Shown piece by piece: positions 52,684-60,993 of a stretch of 64,000 nucleotides of DNA (within the stretch, counting starts at the first letter, position 1; each line of letters begins with the position of its first letter). Under the pieces are notes generated by a model. That model was given only the letters and a program-made list of their open reading frames with translations, was not told the origin of the DNA and did not search any database. This stretch comes from Verrucomicrobiales bacterium (GTDB lineage: Bacteria > Verrucomicrobiota > Verrucomicrobiia > Verrucomicrobiales > DEV007). The DNA lies in NCBI GenBank assembly GCA_002698785.1, contig PAAG01000047.1, positions 558,001 through 622,000 on the forward strand, written 5' to 3'. Both the position numbers and the translations under genes were made by a program.

Positions 52684-54414
52684 TCACTCAGCCGGGACCA
52701 CCGCCTTCGCTCGCCTGTCCCCTATTCTGAAAAAACCCAATGGTGTTCCAGTCGCCGCATCTGAGACCTGCCAGACGGCTCCGGGGCGAGTCTGCTGCTC
52801 GCGAGATTTGCCACCGGTAATTTCACCGTAAGACTTTGGCTTCCCCTGTTGGTCGATCCAGAATAATTCCACGGTTTGATTTCGGTTGTTAAGAAATGGA
52901 ACTTTGAACGTCGCTCCGTCCGGTCGAGATGGAGGAACATTATCTCCATTCAAAGGGTTCCATGTGATGGAGCCTAACGAGTCCACTGTTGCTTCGCGTT
53001 TAGGTGCGAAGTTTTTGGGACTGATTTCCCGAAAATACTCCAGTCGATCCTTCTGCTTCGAATCGTTGGCCAGGTTTGTCCACTCGTAGGGATCCTCTGG
53101 AATGAAATACAATTCCTCCTCGCCATTGGAGTAGCGGATGTAACGCCACTCTTCGTCGCTAATGGCAAAGCTTCCTCGGTCACTCAGGTAGGTGACTGCC
53201 ACATGGTTCCATTCGGCCTCCGAATTCTTTAACAATGAAACTAGGCTGGGAGCTTCCGCCTTCTCCTTTTCAGGAATGCCTGCCAAGTCGGTCAGAGTAG
53301 GCAAGAGGCTCAGAAGATTGACCGGACGAACGCAAACGTCTCCAGCTTTAGTGCCGTCAGGCAAACCGGGAGCAACCGACGGAGGGACCTTGATCATCAA
53401 CGGCACTCGCGTGACCTGCCGCCAGGCTGAGAACTTTTGCCAGTGTTGTTTTTCTCCCAACTGCCAGCCGTGATCACTCCAGAGAATTATGATCGTGTTA
53501 TCACGGTTTGGTCCTTTCTCCAGAGCATCTAGGACACGTCCGAGCATGGCATCGGCAAAGTGAATCGAGGCGAGGTAACCTTGAATTCCGTTCTTCCATT
53601 GCCCCTCTTTCTGAATGTGTGCGAAATATCGATTCGGACCTCGCTTCTTTCCTTCGGGAGGCAGATCGCCGAGGTCGTCCTCTTTGTAGCCGGGCGGAAT
53701 CTGAATATCCTCGAGAGGGAACGGTTCAAAATACTTCCGTGGAACAAACCATGGCTCGTGGGGACGATAAATTCCACAAGCGAGGAAGAGAGGTTCATCG
53801 ATTTCCTGGAGAAGCTGTTTCCCAACCCAATCTGTGACCAGCCAGTCCCCACCGAAATCCTCGTCTGTAGCTTCCAACGGCCCCCAATCCGTTTTGACAT
53901 ATTGCCAGGGGCCAGCTCGAGGTAGGCTGAGTGGGCGCTTGTCAGGATAAAGAGTTCTTGGAAAGGGATTTTCGGATTCTGCTTCCGGGAAATACTCATC
54001 CCAAGAGGGAGCATCGATGAAGTAGTGAAGCATTTTTCCTGATCCAATGGATCGGTAGCCATGCTTTCGGAAATGCTCCGGGATGATCACTTCATCAGGA
54101 AGGATCTCACGCATCTTTTGAGCGTTGTCATACATCCCTGATTGGTTTGGGGCGATCCCGGTAAAAATGGCGGTCCGGGACGGGTTACAGGCGGGAGCGG
54201 GACAATGGGCGTTTGTAAAGAGGACGCTGTTTGCCGCAAGACGGTCCAAGTTAGGAGTGACTGATTGAGGATGTCCGCCCATGCAACCGATCCAGTCGTT
54301 GAGATCATCGAATGCAATGAACAAAATATTGGGCCGGCTGATCTCTGAAGAAACAGCCGGCCCGAGCAAAAGCGGAAGGAGAGTGAAAACGATCGCTATT
54401 CCCCGGAATCTCAT
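52684..54414 (-). CDS. Secreted sulfatase with C-terminal VHL-beta-like domain
   Basis: The 576-residue product has a signal peptide (IAIVFTLLPLLLGPAVS) and a type I sulfatase domain: RPNILFIAFDDLNDWIG (Asp pair), CPAPACNPSRTAIFTG with CxPSR for formylglycine conversion, SGKMLHYF and WSDHGWQLGEKQHW. It resembles iduronate-2-sulfatase. The last ~76 residues (from about 501: ATFKVPFLNNRNQTVELFWIDQQGKPKSYGEITGG...) look like the beta domain of von Hippel-Lindau protein, an uncommon fusion. A formylglycine-generating enzyme is needed but not seen in the window. Confidence 0.88.
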   Translation of the reverse strand: MRFRGIAIVFTLLPLLLGPAVSSEISRPNILFIAFDDLNDWIGCMGGHPQSVTPNLDRLAANSVLFTNAHCPAPACNPSRTAIFTGIAPNQSGMYDNAQKMREILPDEVIIPEHFRKHGYRSIGSGKMLHYFIDAPSWDEYFPEAESENPFPRTLYPDKRPLSLPRAGPWQYVKTDWGPLEATDEDFGGDWLVTDWVGKQLLQEIDEPLFLACGIYRPHEPWFVPRKYFEPFPLEDIQIPPGYKEDDLGDLPPEGKKRGPNRYFAHIQKEGQWKNGIQGYLASIHFADAMLGRVLDALEKGPNRDNTIIILWSDHGWQLGEKQHWQKFSAWRQVTRVPLMIKVPPSVAPGLPDGTKAGDVCVRPVNLLSLLPTLTDLAGIPEKEKAEAPSLVSLLKNSEAEWNHVAVTYLSDRGSFAISDEEWRYIRYSNGEEELYFIPEDPYEWTNLANDSKQKDRLEYFREISPKNFAPKREATVDSLGSITWNPLNGDNVPPSRPDGATFKVPFLNNRNQTVELFWIDQQGKPKSYGEITGGKSREQQTRPGAVWQVSDAATGTPLGFFRIGDRRAKAVVPAE

Positions 54415-54509
54415 CCGGATGAGAATTCAATAAATTCGGGAAAGAACACAGAAAAAAGTGCGCGATTGATTCTGATTCCCAAAAGCGCTTCAATCTGAAA
54501 CTCGTCGAA

Positions 54510-55979
54510 ATGAAAGCTCCCCTGTTCTCACTCCTGTCTCTTTTTCTAACGCTGTCGCTCCACGCAGTTGATCGACCCAACATCGTATTCGTCATGTGTG
54601 ACGACCTCGGGTATGGCGATATCCATTGTCTTGCTCCCGAGACGAGTAAGATTCCGACTCCATCTGCCGATCAGCTCGCAAGTGAGGGAATGATTTTTAC
54701 TGATGCCCATTCTGGTTCATCGGTTTGCACTCCGACACGTTATGGTTTGCTCACCGGTCGCTACAGTTGGAGATCAAAACTCCAACAAGGAGTAACCACG
54801 GGTTTTGCGCCTTGTTTGATCAAACAAGACCAGCCGACCGTAGCTTCATTTCTGAAGAGTCAGGGATATAACACGGGCATCATAGGGAAATGGCATCTCG
54901 ATTTCCAATACCTGAATCCTGACACCGGCGAAGCCTACAAGAAGAAAGAGCACAAGACTCCTCCCCTGTTCGCTAAGATCCCGGACGGACCGTTGGCGCG
55001 GGGATTTGATTACTTTCACGGGTTTCACCACGCGAGAAATATGGAAGCAGTGATCGAAAATGAGACCGTGATCGAACACGACGCGGTTGAGAATATGCTC
55101 CCGCGCCTGACGAAACGCTCGGCGGAATTTATCGACTACCACGCCAAGGATGAGAAGCCTTTCTTTTTGTACGTTCCCCTTGGTTCACCTCACACACCGA
55201 TCGTTCCCACCGACGAGTGGAAGGGAAAGAGCGGACTGGGAGATTATGGTGACTTCGTAATGCAAACGGACCACGCGCTGGGAGAAATCATGAAAGCGCT
55301 GGAACGAAATCAGATCGCGGAGACGACTCTCCTCATCCTCACCAGTGACAACGGGTGTTCCAAAGCTGCCGGAATCGCGAAGTTGGCTGAGCAAGGACAT
55401 TTTGTCAGTGCTCACATGCGAGGCTCGAAAGCGGACATCTGGGATGGTGGCCATCGGGTGCCTTTTATCGTGAGATGGCCCGGAGTGGTTCAGCCCGGTT
55501 CAAGAAGCGATCAACTGGTGTGCCTGGTAGATCTGTTTGCTACGGCAGCTGACATTCTCGGCGTTGAGGTGCCTGATACCGCGGCTCCTGACAGTGTTAG
55601 CATGTTGCCTGCGTTTTCCGGCGAGACCATACAGTCGACGAGGAAGGGAGTGATCCACCATTCGATCAGTGGCCACTTTGCTTATCGACAGGATAACTGG
55701 AAGCTTGTGTTGGCCCGGGGTTCTGGAGGGTGGACTTCGCCGACTGAGAAGCAGGTCGAGCCCGGTGCGCTGGAAGCGCAGCTTTATGATCTCGATGCGG
55801 ATCCTGGGGAGCAGAACAACCTCTACGAAGATCGGCCTGAAATTGTGGATAAGCTGATGACGCAGTTGATCAAAGATGTCGAACGGGGACGCAGCACGGA
55901 TGGGCCTGAGGCTGCGAACGATGTGAAAGAAATTGTGCTCTGGAAATCCGGGAGAGGTGCCAAAAGCAGAAAGAAGTAA
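54510..55979 (+). CDS. Secreted arylsulfatase-type sulfatase
   Basis: The 489-residue product has a signal peptide (LFSLLSLFLTLSLHAV) and a sulfatase domain: RPNIVFVMCDDLGYGDIHC, SSVCTPTRYGLLTGRYSWR with CTPTR at the active site (Cys to formylglycine), GKWHLDFQYLN, and TSDNGCSKAAG with the metal-binding Asp-Asn. The C-terminal subdomain is YDLDADPGEQNNLYEDRPE. It belongs to the arylsulfatase A-like group. It is divergent from the sulfatase upstream and shares its intergenic region. Sulfated polysaccharides are the likely substrates. Confidence 0.93.
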   Translation: MKAPLFSLLSLFLTLSLHAVDRPNIVFVMCDDLGYGDIHCLAPETSKIPTPSADQLASEGMIFTDAHSGSSVCTPTRYGLLTGRYSWRSKLQQGVTTGFAPCLIKQDQPTVASFLKSQGYNTGIIGKWHLDFQYLNPDTGEAYKKKEHKTPPLFAKIPDGPLARGFDYFHGFHHARNMEAVIENETVIEHDAVENMLPRLTKRSAEFIDYHAKDEKPFFLYVPLGSPHTPIVPTDEWKGKSGLGDYGDFVMQTDHALGEIMKALERNQIAETTLLILTSDNGCSKAAGIAKLAEQGHFVSAHMRGSKADIWDGGHRVPFIVRWPGVVQPGSRSDQLVCLVDLFATAADILGVEVPDTAAPDSVSMLPAFSGETIQSTRKGVIHHSISGHFAYRQDNWKLVLARGSGGWTSPTEKQVEPGALEAQLYDLDADPGEQNNLYEDRPEIVDKLMTQLIKDVERGRSTDGPEAANDVKEIVLWKSGRGAKSRKK

Positions 55980-56123
55980 GAGGACCTGCCGCTGCGAAAT
56001 GTTAAGTTTTCACAAGGGATTTCTTTTGATCCGGGGAACTGAATCTCTGAATTTTTGACCGTTCTGAACTTCAGGTGATTTGCCTTTCTGGCGAGATACT
56101 GCTCTCTTTTTCTCCCGAAAACT

Positions 56124-57587
56124 ATGGGCAAGAAAGTCGAAGGTCCCAGTTTTACAGTGGTCTACCCAGGGTTTGACGTCCGGGGGCATGCGGCTGAGCA
56201 CCTCGGTTTCTGGACCATCTCCCAAACACTCCCTCGAGAACGGTACCGGGTGGTTGCTTTGCTTGATCCTGATTCCGGTGATGAGGATTCTGTCAGGGAA
56301 CTCCTTGTCGAAGGCGACCAGTTGATTGTTGGGCAATTCGGATCGGACATTGCGATGTGGAATGCGGGCGTTTCTGCTGCGTCGACGGCGTGGGTAGTAT
56401 TGACAGAGGGGCATGGCCTTGCTCAACCTGCAGGTCTGGCCGCGCTTGAGGAATGGATTTCATCAGCCCCGATTGCAGATGCGGGCAACTTTTCCATTGT
56501 TCATCACGACGACTACTTAATGGCTCGTCTGAGCCGCCGCTGGTTCGGTGTCCAGCAAGATCTGTGGTCGAATGAGTGGACTCGCCTTCATCGTGCCACC
56601 TACGCGATCCGAAGAGAGGTTTTCCTGAAACTTGGAGGCCTTCCGCCATACGGGCAGTTCGGCGTGCCCTTGCTCTCCGCGAAGCTTGCGGAGGAGGGCT
56701 ATACCGTTGAACGGGTCCCCGGAGCCGATGTGCTGCATCTCGATGACGACACGATCTACGACCACCACTTTGATACGATCGATTTTGTGGTGGGAGAATG
56801 CGAGGCGCGAGCGGCAAGTGATCCCCCATTCTTCGAGAAGTATTTTGGGCATCGAGAGGTGTTCACTAACCGGCTTCTAGCAGAAACGAGTGTTTTACGA
56901 CCTATTTTTCTCGCCTGTTTCCGTGCTCTCCTAATGAGAGTCCTCAATGGGGAAAACTTAGGGAATTTGCCACGGGTAACTGTCTTTCTGGTAGGAAAAT
57001 CGCAGCTCTCGCCGGAACTACGAGTTTCATACTCTGAAGCAATTACCAAGTTGGACGAGGCACTACTGCTAGCTCCCGGTGTTCCAAATGAACTCCGCTA
57101 TCGATGGTTTGTCAGGGCCCACCGCAGAGTGGTAGAAACCCAACTTCTCAAGTGGAATAGAGACAAGAAAAGACAAACAAATGAGGGCCTTGGTTTCGGA
57201 CAGTATCAGGTTACTGATCTGTCACCAGCTTTCGCAGCGGGCTTTCATGGTCTCGAATTTTTCAATGAACAGCCCTTCCGTTGGACCGATCGCTTTCTTC
57301 ACATTCGGTTTCAGAAGACCCATGAAATCAAGACCGTTTCGATCTGTTGCGGAGAGATTCTGCAAGATCCTTCCATAAATGTTCTCCTTGTGACATGCGG
57401 TTCGAGCTTGGTTCCCCTCGAATCTGTTTCGAATGGACCAAGTCAAACTATTGAGATTTCCGTTCCACCAAATCTTCACCGCCAAGCTCGAGAGAATGGC
57501 CTCTCCATTCTATTTTCCCCACAACCCACCGCAAAAGGTGAACATCGCTATCTGGGCGTGCCTGTTTTTTCCATCACGATCTCGTAA
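56124..57587 (+). CDS. Family 2 (GT-A) glycosyltransferase-like protein
   Basis: The 487-residue cytoplasmic protein starts with SFTVVYPGFDVRGHAAEHLGFWTISQT, and then VVALLDPDSGDEDSVRELLVEGDQLIVGQFGSDIAMWNAGVSAASTAWVVLTEGH. This is the usual layout of a GT-A donor-binding domain, but the canonical DxD is replaced by TEGHGL. The middle part has RATYAIRREVFLKLGGLP and HLDDDTIYDHHFDTIDF. The C-terminal ~130 residues are beta-rich. The donor, acceptor and pathway are unknown, and it has no obvious partner genes. Confidence 0.72.
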   Translation: MGKKVEGPSFTVVYPGFDVRGHAAEHLGFWTISQTLPRERYRVVALLDPDSGDEDSVRELLVEGDQLIVGQFGSDIAMWNAGVSAASTAWVVLTEGHGLAQPAGLAALEEWISSAPIADAGNFSIVHHDDYLMARLSRRWFGVQQDLWSNEWTRLHRATYAIRREVFLKLGGLPPYGQFGVPLLSAKLAEEGYTVERVPGADVLHLDDDTIYDHHFDTIDFVVGECEARAASDPPFFEKYFGHREVFTNRLLAETSVLRPIFLACFRALLMRVLNGENLGNLPRVTVFLVGKSQLSPELRVSYSEAITKLDEALLLAPGVPNELRYRWFVRAHRRVVETQLLKWNRDKKRQTNEGLGFGQYQVTDLSPAFAAGFHGLEFFNEQPFRWTDRFLHIRFQKTHEIKTVSICCGEILQDPSINVLLVTCGSSLVPLESVSNGPSQTIEISVPPNLHRQARENGLSILFSPQPTAKGEHRYLGVPVFSITIS

Positions 57588-57634
57588 CTCGCCATTTCTT
57601 TCACGACGCGAATCGCTCCACGGAAAATACTTCT

Positions 57635-58054
57635 TCAGGCGAAAACTTTCTTTGAAACTTCTTTCAGGACCTCTTCAATCGTTGGAGCGTCAAACGGTCG
57701 TAGGGGATGCAAGTCGAACCACTCGTACCCCTGATGCTCAGAGGGTGTGACTTCAGCGTCGCCGATCAACCAGCCTAGAAAGACTACCACAGACTTCTCC
57801 ACCATTTCATTATTGAATCGGCGATAGCGCGTCTGATAGGTTGATACATAGCGGAAATCGGAATCAAGTTCTACCTTATCTCTTCGAATTCCCGTCTCCT
57901 CTCTAAGTTCTCGCAAAGCACACTCTTCTTCAGTTTCGCCTTCCTCTAAGTGACCTTTCGGGAGATCATAGCGATTCCGGTGACACATAAGAAGAAAAGA
58001 AAGGGAAGGCTCACGACGGAAGAGGATGACTCCACAGGATTTGAGTTTTCTCAT
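57635..58054 (-). CDS. Nudix hydrolase
   Basis: The 139-residue protein begins MRKLKSCGVILFRREPSLSFLLMCHRNRYDLPKG and has the Nudix box GHLEEGETEEECALRELREETGI, matching Gx5Ex7REUxEExGU. The phosphate-handling Glu residues are all present. Nearby sequence (YRRFNNEMVEKSVVVFLG, WFDLHPLRPFDAPTIEEVLKE) resembles Ap4A hydrolases, but the substrate is not certain. It starts with ATG 58054 and diverges from the hypothetical gene at 58100. Confidence 0.93.
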   Translation of the reverse strand: MRKLKSCGVILFRREPSLSFLLMCHRNRYDLPKGHLEEGETEEECALRELREETGIRRDKVELDSDFRYVSTYQTRYRRFNNEMVEKSVVVFLGWLIGDAEVTPSEHQGYEWFDLHPLRPFDAPTIEEVLKEVSKKVFA

Positions 58055-58099
58055 CTAATTTTTCTACTATTCCATCAACCAACTAATCAGTTTACCACA

Positions 58100-58450
58100 A
58101 TGAATCAGTTCCGCATACGATATGGACCTAATGAGCATACGATTGGGGTCGACAGAAATGGAGTGCTCACTGTTTTCATTACCAGTGCAAGGAGAGATAG
58201 AGATGGCCAACCGATAGATAAATGTTCTCTCGAACTGGCAGGGCTGGACAGCGAATCTGGATCGCACCTAAAGTGGGCACAGTATTCCCTGGAGCCCGGA
58301 GACCGCATCGAAGTTGATGTGCTGGCTGATGGTGAAGCTGATCCGCCCGAGATTGTCAGGAAAGTTGATCCCGAGGAAGAGGAATTGAGGAAAAAGAATT
58401 ATGTACGGAAGATGGCTGCGGAGTTCGGGTGGAAGCTTGCGGAGGGTTGA
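58100..58450 (+). CDS. Hypothetical small cytoplasmic protein
   Basis: I do not recognise this 116-residue protein. The N-terminal ~70 residues suggest beta structure (RIRYGPNEHTIGVDRNGVLTVFITS, LEPGDRIEVDVLADG). The C-terminal ~40 are charged and helical (EEEELRKKNYVRKMAAEFGWKLAEG). ATG 58100 is preferred to the longer frame from 57950, which overlaps the Nudix gene on the other strand. It precedes the next membrane-anchored gene by 22 nt. Confidence 0.65.
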   Translation: MNQFRIRYGPNEHTIGVDRNGVLTVFITSARRDRDGQPIDKCSLELAGLDSESGSHLKWAQYSLEPGDRIEVDVLADGEADPPEIVRKVDPEEEELRKKNYVRKMAAEFGWKLAEG

Positions 58451-58471
58451 TCGCGCTTTGACTCTGCCACT

Positions 58472-58963
58472 ATGAGAAAATTAGGGATCGGGTTCATCAG
58501 TGCAGTCGTCCTGTGTCTTACAGGTATTGCTATTTTGCCATTGTTTGGTCGAAAGACCGTTTCGGCTCATCAGTGTGATAGCCTCGTTAATGTGAAACGA
58601 ATTGGCAGAGCATGCCTGCAATTCTTTGAGAAGAACCAACAACCTCCGAGTGCTCTCAGTGAGTTGTATCCGGAATTCATCGAGGATAGGGAGACATTTA
58701 TCGCCGCGGGTAGTTTGAAATCAGAGAGCCACATTCCTTCGCCGCCCGGAGAAAAGGTCGAGGAGATCAGAAGCTGGATCGAAGAGAAATCATCCTATCG
58801 AATTGAAAGAGGTGAAGACATGTCGCTCACGATTTCCGAGCAAGCAGGACTCTGGAAGGATAAGTCCATTCGACGGCTGACGTTTGAATTCTCCGAGGGA
58901 AAATATTTGCCGGCTGCCGTTCACGCTCAGACAAAGAAGGTTAGAGGATGCACGCTTGATTAG
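58472..58963 (+). CDS. Membrane-anchored pseudopilin-like or unknown protein
   Basis: The 163-residue protein has one N-terminal helix (GFISAVVLCLTGIAILPLFG), followed by CDSLVNVKRIGRACLQFFEKNQQPPSALSELYPEFIED. This resembles the start of DUF1559-like and pseudopilin periplasmic domains (a helix running into 'NLKQIGLAL' style sequence), but no prepilin cleavage motif is present. The rest is charged (RSWIEEKSSYRIERGEDMSLTISEQ). The function is unknown. It is probably co-transcribed with the two neighbouring unknown genes. Confidence 0.68.
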   Translation: MRKLGIGFISAVVLCLTGIAILPLFGRKTVSAHQCDSLVNVKRIGRACLQFFEKNQQPPSALSELYPEFIEDRETFIAAGSLKSESHIPSPPGEKVEEIRSWIEEKSSYRIERGEDMSLTISEQAGLWKDKSIRRLTFEFSEGKYLPAAVHAQTKKVRGCTLD

Positions 58964-58986
58964 GTCATGCCAGAGTATCCTCCTGT

Positions 58987-59568
58987 ATGAAATCCCTTAG
59001 TATTCTTTCCCTTATTTTCTTTTGCTTTGTCTCGAACTCGGATGCGGATCAGTTCGTGCTTTTTGACAAGGTGTTCACTTTTGAAGCGGAAGATGCGGTT
59101 CCAACGAAATCGCACCTTTTTGTGAAGGGCGACGAGCTTGGAGAAGGAACCCCGCAGGACTGGACTGCTCCGGTAGATTATCGGAATGGCACCGTTCACG
59201 TGCGAATCGAAGTCATGGAAAAACCCGAGGGCGATGCTCCCACGGTGTGGAGCCTTTGCTACATTCCGAACAAAGGGCAGAAGAACAATTATGGATGTAC
59301 GAATACGCCGACTTACACAAAGGAAGGGGTGTATGAGAAAGATGTGAAGATGACTGAGTTCTGGGAGAATGATTCCATCATCTGGACTGAAGGCATCAAG
59401 CACATGTCTCTGGTGATTAAAAACTCAACGAAGGGCGGAAAGGGTCACGCCCATCTTGAGGAGGATCTATCGATGTATTTCCCCACGAAAATTCGGGTGA
59501 CGATGGTGCAGGTCTCGAAGGGAGCGACCTATGATGCCTCTCTGGTGCCTGGCCTGGAGGAGAAGTAG
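58987..59568 (+). CDS. Secreted protein of unknown function
   Basis: The 193-residue product has a signal peptide (LSILSLIFFCFVSNSDA). Its body is rich in Trp, Tyr, Thr and Asn, with two cysteines near the middle (LCYIPNKGQKNNYGCTN), probably beta-structured. A polysaccharide- or ligand-binding role is possible because many neighbours are secreted polysaccharide enzymes, but nothing in the sequence proves it. It follows the previous gene by 23 nt. Confidence 0.72.
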   Translation: MKSLSILSLIFFCFVSNSDADQFVLFDKVFTFEAEDAVPTKSHLFVKGDELGEGTPQDWTAPVDYRNGTVHVRIEVMEKPEGDAPTVWSLCYIPNKGQKNNYGCTNTPTYTKEGVYEKDVKMTEFWENDSIIWTEGIKHMSLVIKNSTKGGKGHAHLEEDLSMYFPTKIRVTMVQVSKGATYDASLVPGLEEK

Positions 59569-59583
59569 TTCAATTGCTCCGGC

Positions 59584-60237
59584 ATGGGATCGATGAATTC
59601 CTACAAGCACGTCATCTGGGATTGGAACGGCACACTACTAGATGATGCCTTGCTGTGTATCGAAGTCCTCAACGGCCTACTGAAAAGTCGTGGCTTGGAA
59701 TCGGTGACGGAAGAATTCTATCGGACACATTTTGGGTTTCCTGTGATCGAGTTTTATGAGTTTCTCGGTTTGGAAACGGATCCCGATGGGTTCGACGTGA
59801 TAAGCCGCGAGTTCATTGGGACATACGAGGAACGATGGCTACAGGAATGTTCGCTTTTCCCTGGAACAGTTGACGCGCTGGTCGCTCTTGCTGAGTGCGG
59901 AATGACTCATTCCGTCCTTTCTGCAGCCAAGCAGGAAGCTTTGCACACAGGGGTGACTCACTATGGATTGCTTGAGCATTTCACGGAACTGGTGGGTGCG
60001 GACAATATTCATGCACGGGGAAAGAAGGAGCGAGCATTGGAATGGATGACAGAGTTTCACTGGCCTCCTGAAGAGGTGGTGCTTATCGGAGATACTCTTC
60101 ACGACCTGGAAGTGGCAAAGGCAATCGAGGTGGATTGTATCCTGGTGGCCCATGGTCACCACACTCCGGAGCGCTTGATCGCCAGTGGTAGACCTGTCGC
60201 CCATTCGATGGCGGAGGTAGTGGAGTTTTTGAGGTGA
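59584..60237 (+). CDS. HAD phosphatase, phosphoglycolate-phosphatase-like
   Basis: The 217-residue HAD protein has motif I HVIWDWNGTLLDD, with Trp at the second position of DxDGT. Motif II lies in HSVLSAAKQEALH, a lysine in GKKERALEW, and motif IV is VVLIGDTLHDLEVAKAI. The cap (about residues 20-85) is helical. It resembles Gph-type phosphatases, but the Trp-for-Asp change at motif I makes the substrate and even activity uncertain. The next element downstream is the repeat/tRNA-Ser region. Confidence 0.88.
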   Translation: MGSMNSYKHVIWDWNGTLLDDALLCIEVLNGLLKSRGLESVTEEFYRTHFGFPVIEFYEFLGLETDPDGFDVISREFIGTYEERWLQECSLFPGTVDALVALAECGMTHSVLSAAKQEALHTGVTHYGLLEHFTELVGADNIHARGKKERALEWMTEFHWPPEEVVLIGDTLHDLEVAKAIEVDCILVAHGHHTPERLIASGRPVAHSMAEVVEFLR

Positions 60238-60388
60238 GTGGATTGTGGGGTAACACCCAGAGCTATTCGGCTCCGTACCTCTAGAAACCCGGGCGGTAAG
60301 TGAGGACGCGCGACCGAGGGTGGTATTATCTCATTCGCTACGCGAACGAGATCTCTCCGAATCGAACTGAACTACGTCGGTTACCGAT

Positions 60389-60435
60389 TCAAATCCAATC
60401 TGTTTAACAAAAGACCTCCCCCTCGCAAGCGAGGT
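60389..60435 (+). repeat. 47-nt direct repeat, copy 1
   Basis: This 47-nt block is repeated at 60526-60572 with two base differences. It contains TTCAAATCC, AACAAAAGACCTCC and CGCAAGCGAGG. AGACCTC and GAGGTCT (here) form a 7-bp hairpin. The preceding 13-nt block CTCCGAATCGAAC (60355) is also repeated at 60508. Confidence 0.85.
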
Positions 60436-60525
60436 CTGGGGGTGACTTGGCCTAGGTGGGATTGACTTCGGCTTCGCCTCCGTCTTTCTTCGTTCGCTTG
60501 GGGCTCACTCCGAATCGAACCGAGG

Positions 60526-60572
60526 TTCAAATCCGATCTGTTTAACAAAAGACCTCCCCCCCGCAAGCGAGG
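60526..60572 (+). repeat. 47-nt direct repeat, copy 2
   Basis: Differs from copy 1 at position 10 (A/G) and position 36 (T/C). Copy 2 is extended into a perfect long palindrome that abuts tRNA-Ser. TTCGATTC/TTCAAATC-like pieces in both orientations resemble tRNA T-arm sequences. Confidence 0.85.
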
Positions 60573-60589
60573 GGGAGGTCTTTTGTTAA
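60542..60589 (-). terminator. Long hairpin directly downstream of tRNA-Ser
   Basis: TTAACAAAAGACCTCCCCC (60542-60560) and its exact complement (60571-60589) form a 19-bp perfect stem, with an inner CGC/GCG over a short loop. It begins at the 3' end of tRNA-Ser on the minus strand. In that direction the right arm runs into TTTTGTTAA, so it probably acts as terminator and/or processing signal for the tRNA. Confidence 0.75.
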
Positions 60590-60674
60590 TAGAGAGGGTG
60601 GGATTCGAACCCACGAAACCTTTCGGTTTGCCGGTTTTCAAGACCGGTGCATTCAACCGCTCTGCCACCTCTCC
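60590..60674 (-). tRNA. tRNA-Ser (anticodon UGA)
   Basis: On the minus strand the sequence begins GGAGAGGTGGCAGAGCGG, with D-arm and TTGAATGC following. The anticodon stem CCGGT/ACCGG encloses CTTGAAA, giving anticodon TGA. A long variable arm follows (class II), then T-arm GTGGGTTCGAATCCCAC and the 3' acceptor CCTCTCT. The first acceptor pair would be G-U. The variable arm and 85-nt length are typical of serine tRNA. CCA is not encoded. Confidence 0.95.
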
Positions 60675-60804
60675 AAGGTGATCCCAACCTGAAACAGGCC
60701 GAGACGGGACGGAGACTCTACACTGTTTCCGAAAGCTTTCAAATCCTAGCTTACACTGATTCTCAAGAGGTTCGCTTCAGCAACTACACAAAATAAAAAG
60801 AAAT

Positions 60805-60833
60805 TTGACTCAAAATAGAATAAATTCTATATT
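60805..60833 (+). promoter_or_regulatory. Sigma70-type promoter with overlapping palindrome
   Basis: TTGACT (60805-60810) and TATATT (60828-60833) are separated by 17 nt. A perfect palindrome ATAGAAT-AA-ATTCTAT (60815-60830) lies between the two elements and overlaps the -10, so a repressor could block the promoter. The start would be near 60840, upstream of the secreted gene at 60994. Between tRNA-Ser and that gene (60675-60993) I see no other feature. Confidence 0.65.
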
Positions 60834-60993
60834 TTTAATAATTTAATCACCGCAACATGATTGGATTCTGAGACTCTAATCGTGGTCTTTCGGTGGCTCC
60901 CGATCACCCTTCCTCTTTTGATACCCCCTGAAAACTTCTGCCAACAGCACCCTGAAGTTTTGGTTTCCTACGCGCGCGGAAGTCTCCACGATT

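Noticed and set aside
60355-60590. CRISPR array
   Set aside because: Only two copies of a 47-nt unit occur, with unequal surroundings and no cas genes.
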